NCBI RefSeq assembly: GCF_000350225.1
Contig: NW_005178943.1
Coordinates: 103,301 to 167,300, forward strand
Direction of reading: 5' to 3'
DNA from: Chondrus crispus
Taxonomy: Eukaryota > Rhodophyta > Florideophyceae > Gigartinales > Gigartinaceae
DNA length: 64,000 nucleotides
The position numbers and the translations under genes were made by a program. Under the pieces are notes generated by a model that saw only the letters and a list, made by a program, of their open reading frames with translations, had not been told where the DNA came from and ran no database searches. The stretch's first letter is position 1. Each line of letters opens with the position of its first letter. Below are positions 32,864 to 42,856 of this stretch, piece after piece.

Positions 32864-33361
32864 CTGTGCTTTCAGAGGGCGCGTGTACAATTACTACAGT
32901 AGTAACCGCCCGTCCTGGCGGTTCTCATCTCCGATCGGGGGTCGTGGTGTGGAATTGTACTACACGAAGGAAGTCGTTAGCAGTATACTTGGCATTGATT
33001 CAGGGCCCGTCCCAACACAGCATATCACATCAGTGGCAATCGCGCAGAGCCTCCTGATTGGTTGCTGCTGATACAAATATTAACATGGCAGTCTTAGTAA
33101 GAGGTAGTAAGCGCCCTTTCTCCTGGAGTGTAAGCCTCACAGAAAGGCAATTTCATTGGACAACAAATAGATTGAGACAACTCAAAAGCAAGTGACCACA
33201 GTAAAAACGGTCTCAAACGCGCTGAACAGAGTCAGTAAAATGCCCAGCGGAAAGTGGGGATGATCTCCCCAACATCACGCTATCATCCGTGCAACAAACC
33301 GTCTCCCGTCTAGCACCATCTTTTGTCGACTCCACCTCCATATTGTCTCCAGCACTCCTGG
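32864..33361. other. Short spacer before the Harbinger genes, nothing recognised
   Basis: No clear ORF. The 5' end and TIR of the Harbinger element should lie here, but I could not find an inverted match downstream of 36215. Confidence 0.4.
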
Positions 33362-34888
33362 ATGCCATATCTCCCTTCACACGCTTTTTCAACCGAATAT
33401 CGCTGGCGCATATCCCATCTCATGAATAGAGACGAAATCACGTCTTCTCCGGGAAAGACGAGGTCCTCGGGATCTGAAGAGTTGGCCCTAATCGTCCCAC
33501 CTCTTGACTTGGAATTTGCCTCCCTTTCAGAATACGAAGATCATATAAGCCCGATACCGATTCAGCCAGCACTGCAAATCTATCCTTCACAAACCCCAAT
33601 CAAAGAAACGGCGATCCCGGAAAAAGTGATTTCTAAAGCCTATCGATTTTTTTCGTCGTTGACAGTTAAAGATCTCAAAAAAATTAGTTCACCTTGGAGC
33701 TTAAGATCTCACGGCAGAAAGAATGAGATTGTTGCTGAATGCGTACTGTACGTGTTGAATAAGTGCGAAGACGGTCAACCAATTGAGGAAGTTATGGGCG
33801 AAAACCCGTATTGTTCAACTTTATTCAAGGTGAGCACTTTCAATGGCAACCGCCACACGCAGACGCGCTCAAAGGGGCAACTAAAAATGCTAACTGTGGG
33901 GACGGGGAGAATCCAAAGTGGCCAAGATGACGTCAGAAAATTTTCACTCAAGACACGGCACGTGTCCGAAGATATTATACTCGAAAACGAAAATATTGCA
34001 CCACTGGAGCCGTTTTCTTTGAATGAATATGCCCGTCTATGCCTCACTTTGCGTGACCATGAAGCTTGCCGAAGAGCATTAATTATTTCTGGAAAAGAGA
34101 TGAGCGCGGCAGCACTTGATGCCAACCTACGGAGGGATTATTTTTGGGTGGATGTGGTAGAAAAGGTGTTTAATGACGTCAATCATAAGCCACTACTCCC
34201 AGAGCTGATCGGAGTGCTTTCAAACGTGTCTGCAGAACGGTGCCCTCCGTGTTTTCGCGGTGGAGAGAATCTCAAAGAGCACTTTTGCAAGCTGCGTTCT
34301 GAGTTCAGCGATCCCCTCGATCGCTGGCAGCGCTCGGGACAAGGCGATCCTGATCGATTTCCTGAGTTTTTAAGCACCGCACGAGGAGAGCTCACTGCCA
34401 AGTCTAAGCCTCTTTTATTGTTTTTTGTGGTGTGCAGATGCGGTACTCCCTCTGTGAATACTGACTTTATGAACATGGCTTCAAAAGTGATGACATGCGC
34501 CGATAAAAGGGGGTACGAGGAAATTTGTGAGGCCTTGGACGACGCCATGGCCGAAATCCCGGAGAGCCTATCTCTTCCCACCTCAAGCGGTTCACGCAAG
34601 CGAAGGCGGAGCGACGATATCGATTTAAGGGAAGAAATGAAGAAGGTGACTACCGCTATTACTAATCTTTGTCAAAACACGCCTTCTCCCGATATCATTG
34701 CCATCGAGAGAATCAAGGCACAGTCTGAACTTTTTGGCCTTATTAAAACCGCTGTAAGCATGGACCATGATGGATTATCAACTAGAACATTGCCAGAGGC
34801 CGACGCTGAGCTACAAGAAATGATGAAGGAACATTATGCGTCAGCCAAAAATCACCTCCGCAAACTGTTGGAAGACCCGAAAAAATAA
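33362..34888 (+). CDS. Accessory protein of a PIF/Harbinger-type element, SAP-like domain
   Basis: 508 aa from ATG at 33362 (a later ATG at 33422 is also possible); uninterrupted to TAA. A SAP-like DNA-binding motif (LTVKDLKKISSPWSLRSHGR, KNEIVAECVLYVL) lies near residues 100-135. The middle is helical and Trp-containing (WVDVVEKVFND, LDRWQRSGQGDPDRFPEFL), and a basic NLS-like SGSRKRRRSDD precedes a C-terminal helix with coiled-coil character. PIF/Harbinger elements carry a second protein, usually Myb/SANT-like, that brings the transposase to DNA; position and strand beside the transposase at 35304 fit that role. I see no clear Myb domain, so the SAP-like motif may replace it. Role is inference. 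Confidence 0.6.
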   Translation: MPYLPSHAFSTEYRWRISHLMNRDEITSSPGKTRSSGSEELALIVPPLDLEFASLSEYEDHISPIPIQPALQIYPSQTPIKETAIPEKVISKAYRFFSSLTVKDLKKISSPWSLRSHGRKNEIVAECVLYVLNKCEDGQPIEEVMGENPYCSTLFKVSTFNGNRHTQTRSKGQLKMLTVGTGRIQSGQDDVRKFSLKTRHVSEDIILENENIAPLEPFSLNEYARLCLTLRDHEACRRALIISGKEMSAAALDANLRRDYFWVDVVEKVFNDVNHKPLLPELIGVLSNVSAERCPPCFRGGENLKEHFCKLRSEFSDPLDRWQRSGQGDPDRFPEFLSTARGELTAKSKPLLLFFVVCRCGTPSVNTDFMNMASKVMTCADKRGYEEICEALDDAMAEIPESLSLPTSSGSRKRRRSDDIDLREEMKKVTTAITNLCQNTPSPDIIAIERIKAQSELFGLIKTAVSMDHDGLSTRTLPEADAELQEMMKEHYASAKNHLRKLLEDPKK

Positions 34889-35303
34889 CCTCCATCGAAG
34901 CCGCCTCGTAGTGATACAAAAATGATAGCAGTAGACCGGATAGCGACGGTGGCTTACAGTTATGGGAGGCGGTGTACACACGGCGGCGGTGTTTACGGAA
35001 CCCTAACAACGCCCTCCCTTCAAGACCATAGATAGTGTACTGCAAGCCGGAGTCCCGCCGACTTTCCATAGCTGGACCCTACTGGAAGTTCGAATTTGGC
35101 TACATGGAGTCCAAGGCCTCCACTCGTATGTGAAAATGGAATGAAGTAATGGAAAGGTGGCGGCGTGTTGGTATGCATATGCTTCCGTGCTTTTCCTCCT
35201 ATCACAAAAGAAGAAAACGCATCTCAAAAAAAATCTCAAAGTACTGTAGGGAGACCTTTGCGTGTGAATTGGACGTTCTTATCTGTAACTTCAATTTATA
35301 CCG

Positions 35304-36215
35304 ATGAGGAGTTTTCCAGCGCATTCCGAATGTCTCGTCCCATCTTCGCGAAATTGTTGCGACTTATTCAGTGTAATTCAGAAAAACATTGAGATGGGTC
35401 AAAGGTCAAAGAGAACAACTGTCATGCCAGATATGCGCCTCGGAATCACCTTACGCCTACTAGCTGGAGCAGATATGTGGGACCTCATATCAAGCTACCA
35501 CGTGAGGAAATCTACTATCCACAGAATTTTTGAGGACACTGTAAGTGTGCTAAATGTGGTCCTCCGGCTTCCTGGACTGCCAAAAACAAGAGAAGATCTC
35601 TATACATCATCAATCGCTTTCAAAACCTCAAGAAAAACACTTAGTCCGTTGGACGGATGTGTCGGGGCTCTAGATGGTCTTGCAGTTAAAATCACTAAAC
35701 CAAGGGAGGAAGAAAACCCCGCGTCGTACTACAACAGAAAAGGGGTTTACGCCCTTTGTGTGCAAGCTATGGTGGACTCCAATTATCGTTTTCTGACATA
35801 CTCCTGTCGCTGCGTGGGTTCGACTCATGACTCGCTCAGTCATGAGACCTCAAGTTTAGGAAGATATCTCCAGGAGGGCCGTTTGTGCGAAGAATTTTTG
35901 ATAGCCGCTGACGAAGCATATTTGTGCACTGAAACTGTCATAACACCTGTACCAAGCTCGCAGGTTACAGAGACAGAAAATGCGTTCAATTTCTACCACT
36001 CGTCACTACGAATGCACGTAGAGCAGGCGTTTGGGGTTTTAGTGGCCAAATGGGGCATTTTGCAAAGGCCCTTGCGTTTTGCAGTACGGAAGTCATCACG
36101 AATTGTGTGCACTGCCATGAAGATACACAATTTCGTTGTCGATGAAGGCGGTTCGAGACGAGAAGGTATGACAGCAGTGGAGTTTAGACAGGTTTACGCA
36201 GAAAGCTTGAGGTAG
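35304..36215 (+). CDS. PIF/Harbinger (HARBI1-like) DDE transposase, N-terminus frameshifted
   Basis: The catalytic frame reads GALDGLAVKITKP (first Asp), ASYYNRKGVYALCVQAMVDS, FLTYSCRCVGSTHDSLSHE, LIAADEAYLC (second Asp) and SSLRMHVEQAFGVLVAKWGI (Glu), the DDE_Tnp_4 signature in order. The nuclease cuts element ends and target DNA, usually at a 3-bp target. About 25 codons at the start of this ORF are a shadow: the true N-terminal part (TDEEFSSAFRMSRPIFAKLL) lies in another frame at about 35300-35392 and joins across an A5 run near 35385. So it is either broken by a one-base indel or the assembly is wrong there. It ends at TAG 36213-36215. Confidence 0.85.
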   Translation: MRSFPAHSECLVPSSRNCCDLFSVIQKNIEMGQRSKRTTVMPDMRLGITLRLLAGADMWDLISSYHVRKSTIHRIFEDTVSVLNVVLRLPGLPKTREDLYTSSIAFKTSRKTLSPLDGCVGALDGLAVKITKPREEENPASYYNRKGVYALCVQAMVDSNYRFLTYSCRCVGSTHDSLSHETSSLGRYLQEGRLCEEFLIAADEAYLCTETVITPVPSSQVTETENAFNFYHSSLRMHVEQAFGVLVAKWGILQRPLRFAVRKSSRIVCTAMKIHNFVVDEGGSRREGMTAVEFRQVYAESLR

Positions 36216-36479
36216 CACAGACAAATGACGCGGTCAGCAAACAAAGGTAGGGAAACAGGACGAAGAATGGCGGGTTCGAGAAAACGTGACAGTCTCATAG
36301 ATCTGGTAAAGGCAAAACGATTGGAACGACCTTCTGTAGGCCAACGCCACAAATAAATATTCGTCCCTCTCTACAAGTAGTGCTGCAATTGGATTATTCG
36401 AAATGGTTGGCGTGGGAAGCTATAGAAGGTCATGGCCTTCTAGACAAGCTCGGGCGCTGGCGATACTGAGGAAGGGACA

Positions 36480-37035
36480 CGAACAGAAATGGAACGAGGT
36501 ACGCAAGGAGAAAAGTTGAAAGATGGGAATGGAGTGGAAAAGGGGAAGCTGGGGTTGACTAAGGTGAGATGGAGCTGGAGTTCAGGACGGGGAGCTAAGA
36601 CTGTGGGGATGGCGAGGGAAGCAAGAAGCTGCAGTTGGTGAGGGAGCCAGGATGCTGGAGATGGTGAGAGAGAACTAAAGCCGAAAATGGGAAGGGAGGG
36701 ACGACTCTGGGGACGTTCCGGGAGAAAGAGAGCTGCAGATAAAAAGGGAGGCAGGAAGCGGCGGTTTTTGAAGGAGAGGGGAGGCTGAGAATGGTGAGGG
36801 AGGGGGGAGCTGCAGTTGGTGAGGGAGGTAAGAAGCTGCGTTTTGTGAGGGAGATAGCAAGCTGAGGATGGGAAGGGAGGGACGACTCTGGGGATGTGAA
36901 GAGAGTTAGGAAGCTGGAGCTAGTGAGGTAGAGAGAGACAGAGAAAGAGAGACAGGCGGAGAGACAGAGAGACGGAGTAAGTGATATATGGGAATGGTGG
37001 AAGAGGAGGAGAGAGGAGGAGTTTGCAAGTGGGGA
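36480..37035. repeat. GA-rich imperfect tandem repeats
   Basis: Repeated phrases GAAGCTGCAGTTGGTGAGGG-like and GGGAAGGGAGGGACGACTCT (36689 and 36870) form a degenerate minisatellite; 36920-36980 grades into AGAGACAGAGA microsatellite. Confidence 0.7.
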
Positions 37036-37766
37036 CGCACGAGTGGATGTTGATGATCATTCGATTTGTTGCTACAGTAGTTTGAAGGACCCACTCTATT
37101 TGTACATTTTATACATCTCATTGTTTGTGCTGACCTTCTGCTTTAATGTAATTAGCCTAAAATATATATCTTAAGGTCTTCAATATATACTATCAATGTC
37201 TTTCACGTGGGCACCTCGCAGTGACCAATCATATGGCCTAACTTGATATCGGAAAGAAAGGCATGGTTCTGTTGGGACGGGCTCTCAGCTACGCGCAGTC
37301 CGCCGACAGGAAGTGATGGCGAGGTGGCGTTGCTGTTGATGAATATGTCGAGTTCTACATGAAATTGGGGATCTCCACGCTGTCCCAATTTGAACCCTTT
37401 TTTGTTGTAAACGATCCGAGTAGGTCGGCGATTATGAGTCGTCATACAGTCACTCGTGGTTCTCCAATCATCTTCTTTAGGCGTGGACTTGATTGAACAC
37501 GTTAGAACGCTGTCATCCGTGTCCTTTGTTGACCAGTGCGATTCGTAACTGGAGAGAACTTTGGGGTCCAGTTGAGATCCGTCCCAAATATAGCGCCCCC
37601 CGGGAAGGGTACGACCAGAATAGAAAGAGGAACCGCCAGACGCTCATTGCAGAGCATTTCATGTCGTACAGTAAATAAGCTTTGCTGTTGCTTCTTTAGT
37701 GCATGACGTCAGTAGTGCGTTTTGTGAGGCCTGGCAAAGGGGTGCACTATTACGGGGGGTCTACTG
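37036..37766. other. Right arm of the composite element, no clear gene
   Basis: Ends in the right TIR at 37766. Short ORFs (37203-37445 minus, 37493-37678 plus) sit where the old transposase C-terminus would be expected but have no recognisable catalytic motif. Confidence 0.4.
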
Positions 37767-37768
37767 TA

Positions 37769-38407
37769 GCATGAATTGCTTAGAATTATGGAACAATTGT
37801 CCACGCGCGCGTGAATGACTCAAAAACGAGGAGCTGCAAAATTGGGTATCACTGGAAAATTTTCAACATGCGCAGTTGCAGAAAAAATCAGGTCAAAAAT
37901 ATCCTCATGAGAGATATCACCTGAGGGCCTCCACAGCTCCCCTCAACTGGGTGTTTCTTAACGACTTTCCGCATTGTCCGGCGCGAGCCACATCAAGCAC
38001 CGTTGCCCAATGTCTTGCGCGCCCCACAAGGTTTGAGATGCCGGTCACTTCCTAAGCGATTCGGCGTCTCAAGAACTTGACTAGTGTTTTTGTCGCATAT
38101 CGATCCGCGACACTTGCCGGCCCTGGCCTTTTGGTGCTTTCAACGGTCGCTTTGCTCCGATCTCACCCCAACTAACCCACAGTTTGTGCAGTTAACCCCT
38201 ACACTACCAGTGCCCAGCGTTTGAGTGGGCTTTCTTTGTCGTTTGCGTTGCACTCTTTTGGCTTGTACTTCAAGATAATTTGCATGAAGCTACCAGCCGC
38301 CAATCCTGAAAGTCTGCAGAAACACTCTCATAACGAAAAGCAAGAATTCTGAATTGGCCAAACGTGCGAGCGTTGCGCATAACCCGAAACCATATGCCAT
38401 CTCCACG
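37769..38407. promoter_or_regulatory. Upstream region of the USP gene
   Basis: No ORF with support. Presumed promoter and leader of the deubiquitinase gene; no TATA box is evident. Confidence 0.35.
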
Positions 38408-41011
38408 ATGACCATGGAACAGCAGCGAAGCGATTTGAAGGAAGCGCTCACTGAAATGGGCTACGAAGACGCTGACGTGGAAAGCGCAATAGCTGCGGGT
38501 GTAGAATCTGTCTGGCAGGCTGTCGAATACATCCGTGGTTTACAATTGCCACCGGAAGACACCCCAATGAACTTTCCCGCACTCTCGAATCCGAAAGTCA
38601 CCGCATCTTCCACATCATCCCATCCTAGTCAAAACACCGGAACTCAGTTTCGAACAGCACGCGATTCTTTGGATGGCTTGCATGGCGCTCGACAAAATAC
38701 CATTTCGCCAAATCCGCAGACATCTAACTACGCCATAAAGAAGGCCTCAGAAATGGAGCAAGTCATGGAAATATCGCGAAAGGAGCAGGATGAGCGAGAT
38801 CTCGCTGAGGCCATGGAATTGTCCAAGCGGGCGGAACAGTCTGCACGGCAAAACACTAGTGACGATCCACAGATGCTTCGCGCTCTTGAGGAAAGTCTCA
38901 AAGATGGCCCACATTTACAGGTGCAGGACCGGTCGGTGACATGGCAACGGCAAGGTTATGGAGATGGGATGGAGAACCTACGCACAGCGGACGAACCTGT
39001 CGGCTTGCGCAATATTGGCAATACCTGCTACTTGAATTCCTTGTTGCAAGTGTATTATCATCTTCCAGATTTCCGCCGTGCAATCCTGTCTTTCCGACCC
39101 CCCGAGGATTTTGAATCCAAATCGGAACAGGACATATCATATTCCCCAGGACAGCCACGTTTCCAGCAGCCAGTGCTTAACGAGCAACCGTTGGACGATC
39201 GCAACGATCATGAGCGCATTGAAAGGGTTATCGAGGCCTCGCAATTGAAACAATCATTCGAAGACTTCGCGACGGATGAACCCCCTAGGGTCTCTGAACC
39301 CCCGCAAGATGACCAGCAACAAGGTCCTGACGAAAATCAACAAGAGCTTGCAGCGGAAGACACTAAAGAAGACTGGCAATATTCGGAAGTGACTAGTGCG
39401 GTGCATTTTGTTGCCGAATTGCAAAAGCTCTTTGCTGCAATGGCATTGAGCAACTCCACTTGTGTGGACCCTTCTGGCGTTGCGCGTACCATGCGCCGTC
39501 CAAACGGGGATCCGATTGTCATCGGAGCTCAGCAAGATGCATATGAGTTTAACCATTTGTTTTTGGACATTGTAGAAAAGGGATTAAAGGGACTATCTAC
39601 AATAGAAGAGTCTGTCGAAGTAGAGGCGGCTAAGAATTCAGAGTCACAAGGACAAGATAGTTCCTTCGATGGGATGGACGAAGCCAAGGTGTCTGGAAAT
39701 ATTGTCAAAGATTTGTTCACATTAAGATTTCGCCAAGAGCTTTGCCGTGACGCGCATGATGGAAACACTGGTGAACGGCCGAAGGGAACTATCCGAACTG
39801 GCGAAACTAGTGAAATCGTTGTTAACGCTACCGCGAATGAGTACCGCAGCTTGCACAGTGGTCTTGATGACTATGCATTTGCTCGAATAGAGTACGAGAT
39901 GTCACAATCAAGCGAAGCTATTGCTTGTGCCTTGGACCCTCCGGTTGTGGGGTCGGTGCCGTTTGTGGATGAGAAGAGATCCGAGTCATCTACATCCGCA
40001 ACAAAGAGTGTTTGGTTTACGAGAATGCCTCCGGTTATGGTTATTTATTTGCAGAGAATAACGTACAACAAAGACATTTCTCAGGCCGAAAAGATGAACG
40101 AGGAGTACAAGTTTCCCTGTCACATATACTTTGATCGGTATCTCGATAAGAACAAGGCTGAGTCTATTCGTGCGAGGACGACTGTGCAGAGATTACGCAG
40201 AGAGCGAGATCACTTGGTTTCAATGTCGAAGCAGTACGAAAACTTTTCTTCTTACCGAAATGAAACTACAAAATGCAAAGTGAGCATCGGTGCTCCCACT
40301 GAAATGGATATTTCGGAATCTGCTTCCCCTGAGGCCCGCTCTTCAGAGCGCATCCCACGGGCTACAAGCACAGACGCTTCTTCGAGAATTTCTGATGGAA
40401 AGACTCGGGCAGTGGAGCAAAATATATTTACGGCGTTCAACGCAGTGCAGTCTCGGCTCCGGGAAGGTATCAACGGGTCCTCGGAGTTGTTCGCGGTAGA
40501 TGGATTGTCCAGGGAGGAAATAGAGGAGTCTTTAGACATTCTGACACGCGTAGTTCAACAAGATCGGAGCAAGTATGAAGCTCTTCAGTTGAAGACGAGG
40601 GCGCTTGACGAGGAAGAAGAAGAAGCTTACAAAGAGCTCGAGAGAGTGAAATATCAATTGCATGCAGTGCTTGTCCATGACGGAGGTCCATCCGGCGGGC
40701 ACTATTGGACATTCATTCGAAACTGGAACGCGAAGGAGGATTCTCATTCTTGGATGAAATTAAGCGATTCGGTAGTGACGCATGTATCGGAAAAAGAGAT
40801 GCTGTCGTGGTCTGTGGGAGGCAGGAGTAGGGCCTCTGCATATTGCCTTATTTATGCTGTAGAATCTAGTCTGGAGGGCAATTACAAAAACGGTGGGAGT
40901 ATATCTGAAGAAAGCCGCCAATTATTGCCTGCTGATCGCATTAATGAGGTAGCTCGTGCGTGTGACGATTTTGAGAGGCAAATACAGGAGCAGAAGATGC
41001 CAGACGCATAA
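38408..41011 (+). CDS. Ubiquitin carboxyl-terminal hydrolase, USP25/28-like
   Basis: 867 aa, one exon, from ATG at 38408 (MTMEQQRSDLKEALTEMG) to TAA. Cleaves ubiquitin from proteins. A UBA-like domain at about residues 6-45, two UIM-like helices (DLAEAMELSKRAEQ near 135, MLRALEESLKDG near 160) and then the USP catalytic domain: Cys box VGLRNIGNTCYLNSLLQVYY with Cys207, a QQDAYEFNHLFLDI box, and the His box LHAVLVHDGGPSGGHYWTFI with His765, followed by WMKLSDSVV. The UBA-UIM-USP order and the long coiled insert inside the catalytic domain (about 600-740, RTTVQRLRRERDHL and DRSKYEALQLKTRALDEEEE) fit USP25/USP28 and yeast Ubp2. An upstream extension in frame has no ATG. All catalytic residues are present. 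Confidence 0.93.
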   Translation: MTMEQQRSDLKEALTEMGYEDADVESAIAAGVESVWQAVEYIRGLQLPPEDTPMNFPALSNPKVTASSTSSHPSQNTGTQFRTARDSLDGLHGARQNTISPNPQTSNYAIKKASEMEQVMEISRKEQDERDLAEAMELSKRAEQSARQNTSDDPQMLRALEESLKDGPHLQVQDRSVTWQRQGYGDGMENLRTADEPVGLRNIGNTCYLNSLLQVYYHLPDFRRAILSFRPPEDFESKSEQDISYSPGQPRFQQPVLNEQPLDDRNDHERIERVIEASQLKQSFEDFATDEPPRVSEPPQDDQQQGPDENQQELAAEDTKEDWQYSEVTSAVHFVAELQKLFAAMALSNSTCVDPSGVARTMRRPNGDPIVIGAQQDAYEFNHLFLDIVEKGLKGLSTIEESVEVEAAKNSESQGQDSSFDGMDEAKVSGNIVKDLFTLRFRQELCRDAHDGNTGERPKGTIRTGETSEIVVNATANEYRSLHSGLDDYAFARIEYEMSQSSEAIACALDPPVVGSVPFVDEKRSESSTSATKSVWFTRMPPVMVIYLQRITYNKDISQAEKMNEEYKFPCHIYFDRYLDKNKAESIRARTTVQRLRRERDHLVSMSKQYENFSSYRNETTKCKVSIGAPTEMDISESASPEARSSERIPRATSTDASSRISDGKTRAVEQNIFTAFNAVQSRLREGINGSSELFAVDGLSREEIEESLDILTRVVQQDRSKYEALQLKTRALDEEEEEAYKELERVKYQLHAVLVHDGGPSGGHYWTFIRNWNAKEDSHSWMKLSDSVVTHVSEKEMLSWSVGGRSRASAYCLIYAVESSLEGNYKNGGSISEESRQLLPADRINEVARACDDFERQIQEQKMPDA

Positions 41012-41676
41012 TTTTCGTCCGGATTATGCCTAGACCGGCTTGTTTTTCACGTTGAACAATGGAGTTGTAATATGCTTGTCCGTCATGGTCATAGGACTGA
41101 CCAGAGAGGCAAGAAGAAGAAGAATGACTCTTTGCGACTCGAATCCCCGATGTTCGGTGGACTGTATGCAATTATTGCAAGTGAGGTTAGTAAGCGAAGT
41201 TGTTGAAGACACGGATGTCAGTCTCGACAGCCAAACATTTGCGATGATGAAACTTTAACGGATTCCGTAGCGTGGAGGCAAGATGTGATTTGTTCAGTGG
41301 GTTACACCACCGGGGTTGTTGAGGGAATGGCGGACGAGATGACATGGTGTGCCCTCTCGTAAGCCAATTTGGTATATGGGTTGGGGGGGGGGGGGCAAAA
41401 AGACGCTTTCGGTCGATGGGAGGCTTGCTGTTACTGGATGATACGATTTAATAAACATTTAATAGCAGTTGCAATTGTGGGGAAGATGGAGGGCCGTGTA
41501 TAGAGAACTGGCAGAGTGCAGTGTCTAGAGAGAGAGCGGTGCGAATCGTAAAAATGGAAAACATGGGATGACACGGTCAAAGTAAATTAGTCGAATTTGC
41601 ATGCTTTTGCGGCATGCTGCATATCGTTGGTGAGATTGCGCGTGATCCTGGATGTTCATTTACCGTGTAGTCAAGG
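41012..41676. other. Intergenic, G13 run
   Basis: No gene seen. A run of 13 G lies at 41383-41395. Confidence 0.5.
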
Positions 41677-41700
41677 GTACCCAAGGGTACAGTATAATAC
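41677..41700 (+). promoter_or_regulatory. GTACCCAAGGGTAC motif plus TATA-like sequence
   Basis: GTACCCAAGGGTAC (41677-41690), AG, then TATAATAC. The same arrangement recurs at 42041-42068 and, on the minus strand, at 52541-52564. It may be a core-promoter arrangement; no downstream gene starts here. Confidence 0.5.
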
Positions 41701-41771
41701 CGTACAGCACATCTCTAAATTATATGGGTGTGGTCAGAAGCGGAATGGAGAAGCGAAACATACGGTACCCT

Positions 41772-42246
41772 TGTGTTGCGCCCACACATTCGTGACGAAG
41801 TGCGTCTGCATTAGCACTGGGCGGCGGTCGCTGCCAAGAGAAAAGAGGCATGGCGGTTGCGGTTGCGTGGGCCAGCGGCGGGCTTTGCGCTTGGAGAGAT
41901 GGAACGAAAGGGCGGGGATATCGCGAAGGGAAGAAGGACGCCAAGGAGGTGATTGAGAGGGCCAGAAGGAGGCGCGAAGAGGTGAAGCGGAACGCTAGAG
42001 ACAGAGCCTCCGGCACTTGAGGGCGCGGGTAGGATAGGTAGTACCAAGGGTACAGTATATATAAATAAGGGAAGATATAAAAGAAGGATCTCGGCGAGAA
42101 GGAAGAGGGGAAGGGGGCATGAGGTGGATTCCTGAGGAGTCGATTGGATTCTCGACGAGCGGAGGCTGGTATCGGATGGATTCTCGGGAACGGCTCCTGG
42201 AAACCAGAAAACACTTGCTTTGACGGTGCTCAAGTTACGGGGCACA
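41772..42246 (+). repeat. Probable solo LTR, about 475 bp
   Basis: Starts TGTGTTGC and ends GGGGCACA. Inside are the GTACCAAGGGTAC-AG-TATATATAAATAA promoter block at 42041-42068 and, downstream of it, the TTGGATTCTCGACGAGCGG / ATGGATTCTCGG block also present in the LTRs at 18703 and 19790, then GCTTTGACGGTGC near the end (compare GTTTGACAGTGC at 19123-19134). No internal region. Confidence 0.5.
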
Positions 42247-42319
42247 AGCGCTTGTGTGCTGCTGCACAGCACCAGTGGTGCCGTACGGCATGCTGCAAAT
42301 GGGGTTGGAAGATGGAAGC

Positions 42320-42352
42320 CAGGCTCTGCTTACAACTTGTAAGCAGAGCCTG
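42320..42352. repeat. 33-bp perfect palindrome, 1-nt centre
   Basis: CAGGCTCTGCTTACAA at 42320-42335, C, then its exact reverse complement at 42337-42352. Confidence 0.95.
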
Positions 42353-42768
42353 TAGAGTCCGTTTGCGTTTTCGAAATTTCAGGGACCAGTGCCTCCGACC
42401 ACGTTGCCACACGTTGCCACGTGGACAAGGTGGGGGCTGAGGGGTGGAGGAGCGGGGCGGGCGTGCGTTCCAACGGACAATATCGCGGGCATCAATTGGC
42501 AGAGTGGCAACCGCCTCGTTTCCGTTTTTGGCCCCGTTCTGTACCCTATTTAGAGTCTTTGCAGAACAGCACTCCGTACATCATACCCTGCACCAGTGCA
42601 TGTCTCACTCGTCCACGCCTTTCCGTCTGACGTACAGAACTTGCTTCCCTCCCTACAGCAACGTTTTTATAACATCTCTCGAGGGCCGGATATGCATTGA
42701 AACCTTCTCTCTCCACGGTTCCCCCAAGGAATACACTCAAAACACATAAAAAGGGGGCTACGCAGTGA

Positions 42769-42854
42769 NNNNNNNNNNNNNNNNNNNNNNNNNNNNNNNN
42801 NNNNNNNNNNNNNNNNNNNNNNNNNNNNNNNNNNNNNNNNNNNNNNNNNNNNNN
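42769..42854. other. Assembly gap (86 N)
   Basis: Run of N. It removes the start of the VAP gene. ORFs reported through it are meaningless on the gap itself. Confidence 0.99.
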
Positions 42855-42856
42855 AC

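Larger units (their letters stand above)
27392..37766. mobile_element. Composite, TA-flanked 10.4-kb element with nested insertions
   Basis: Left end CAGGGGGGCCTCCGTAATAG at 27392 and right end read inward CAGTAGACCCCCCGTAATAG from 37766 share CCGTAATAGTGC; both are flanked by TA (27390-27391, 37767-37768). Subterminal blocks ACGTCAATAGTGCGCTTTTC (left) and GACGTCAGTAGTGCGTTTTG (right) repeat the layout of the two MITEs at 17.8 and 19.2 kb. Next to the left end is the pogo N-terminal ORF, the probable original transposase; everything between about 28.2 and 37.2 kb looks inserted later. That these two ends belonged to one element is inference. Confidence 0.6.
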
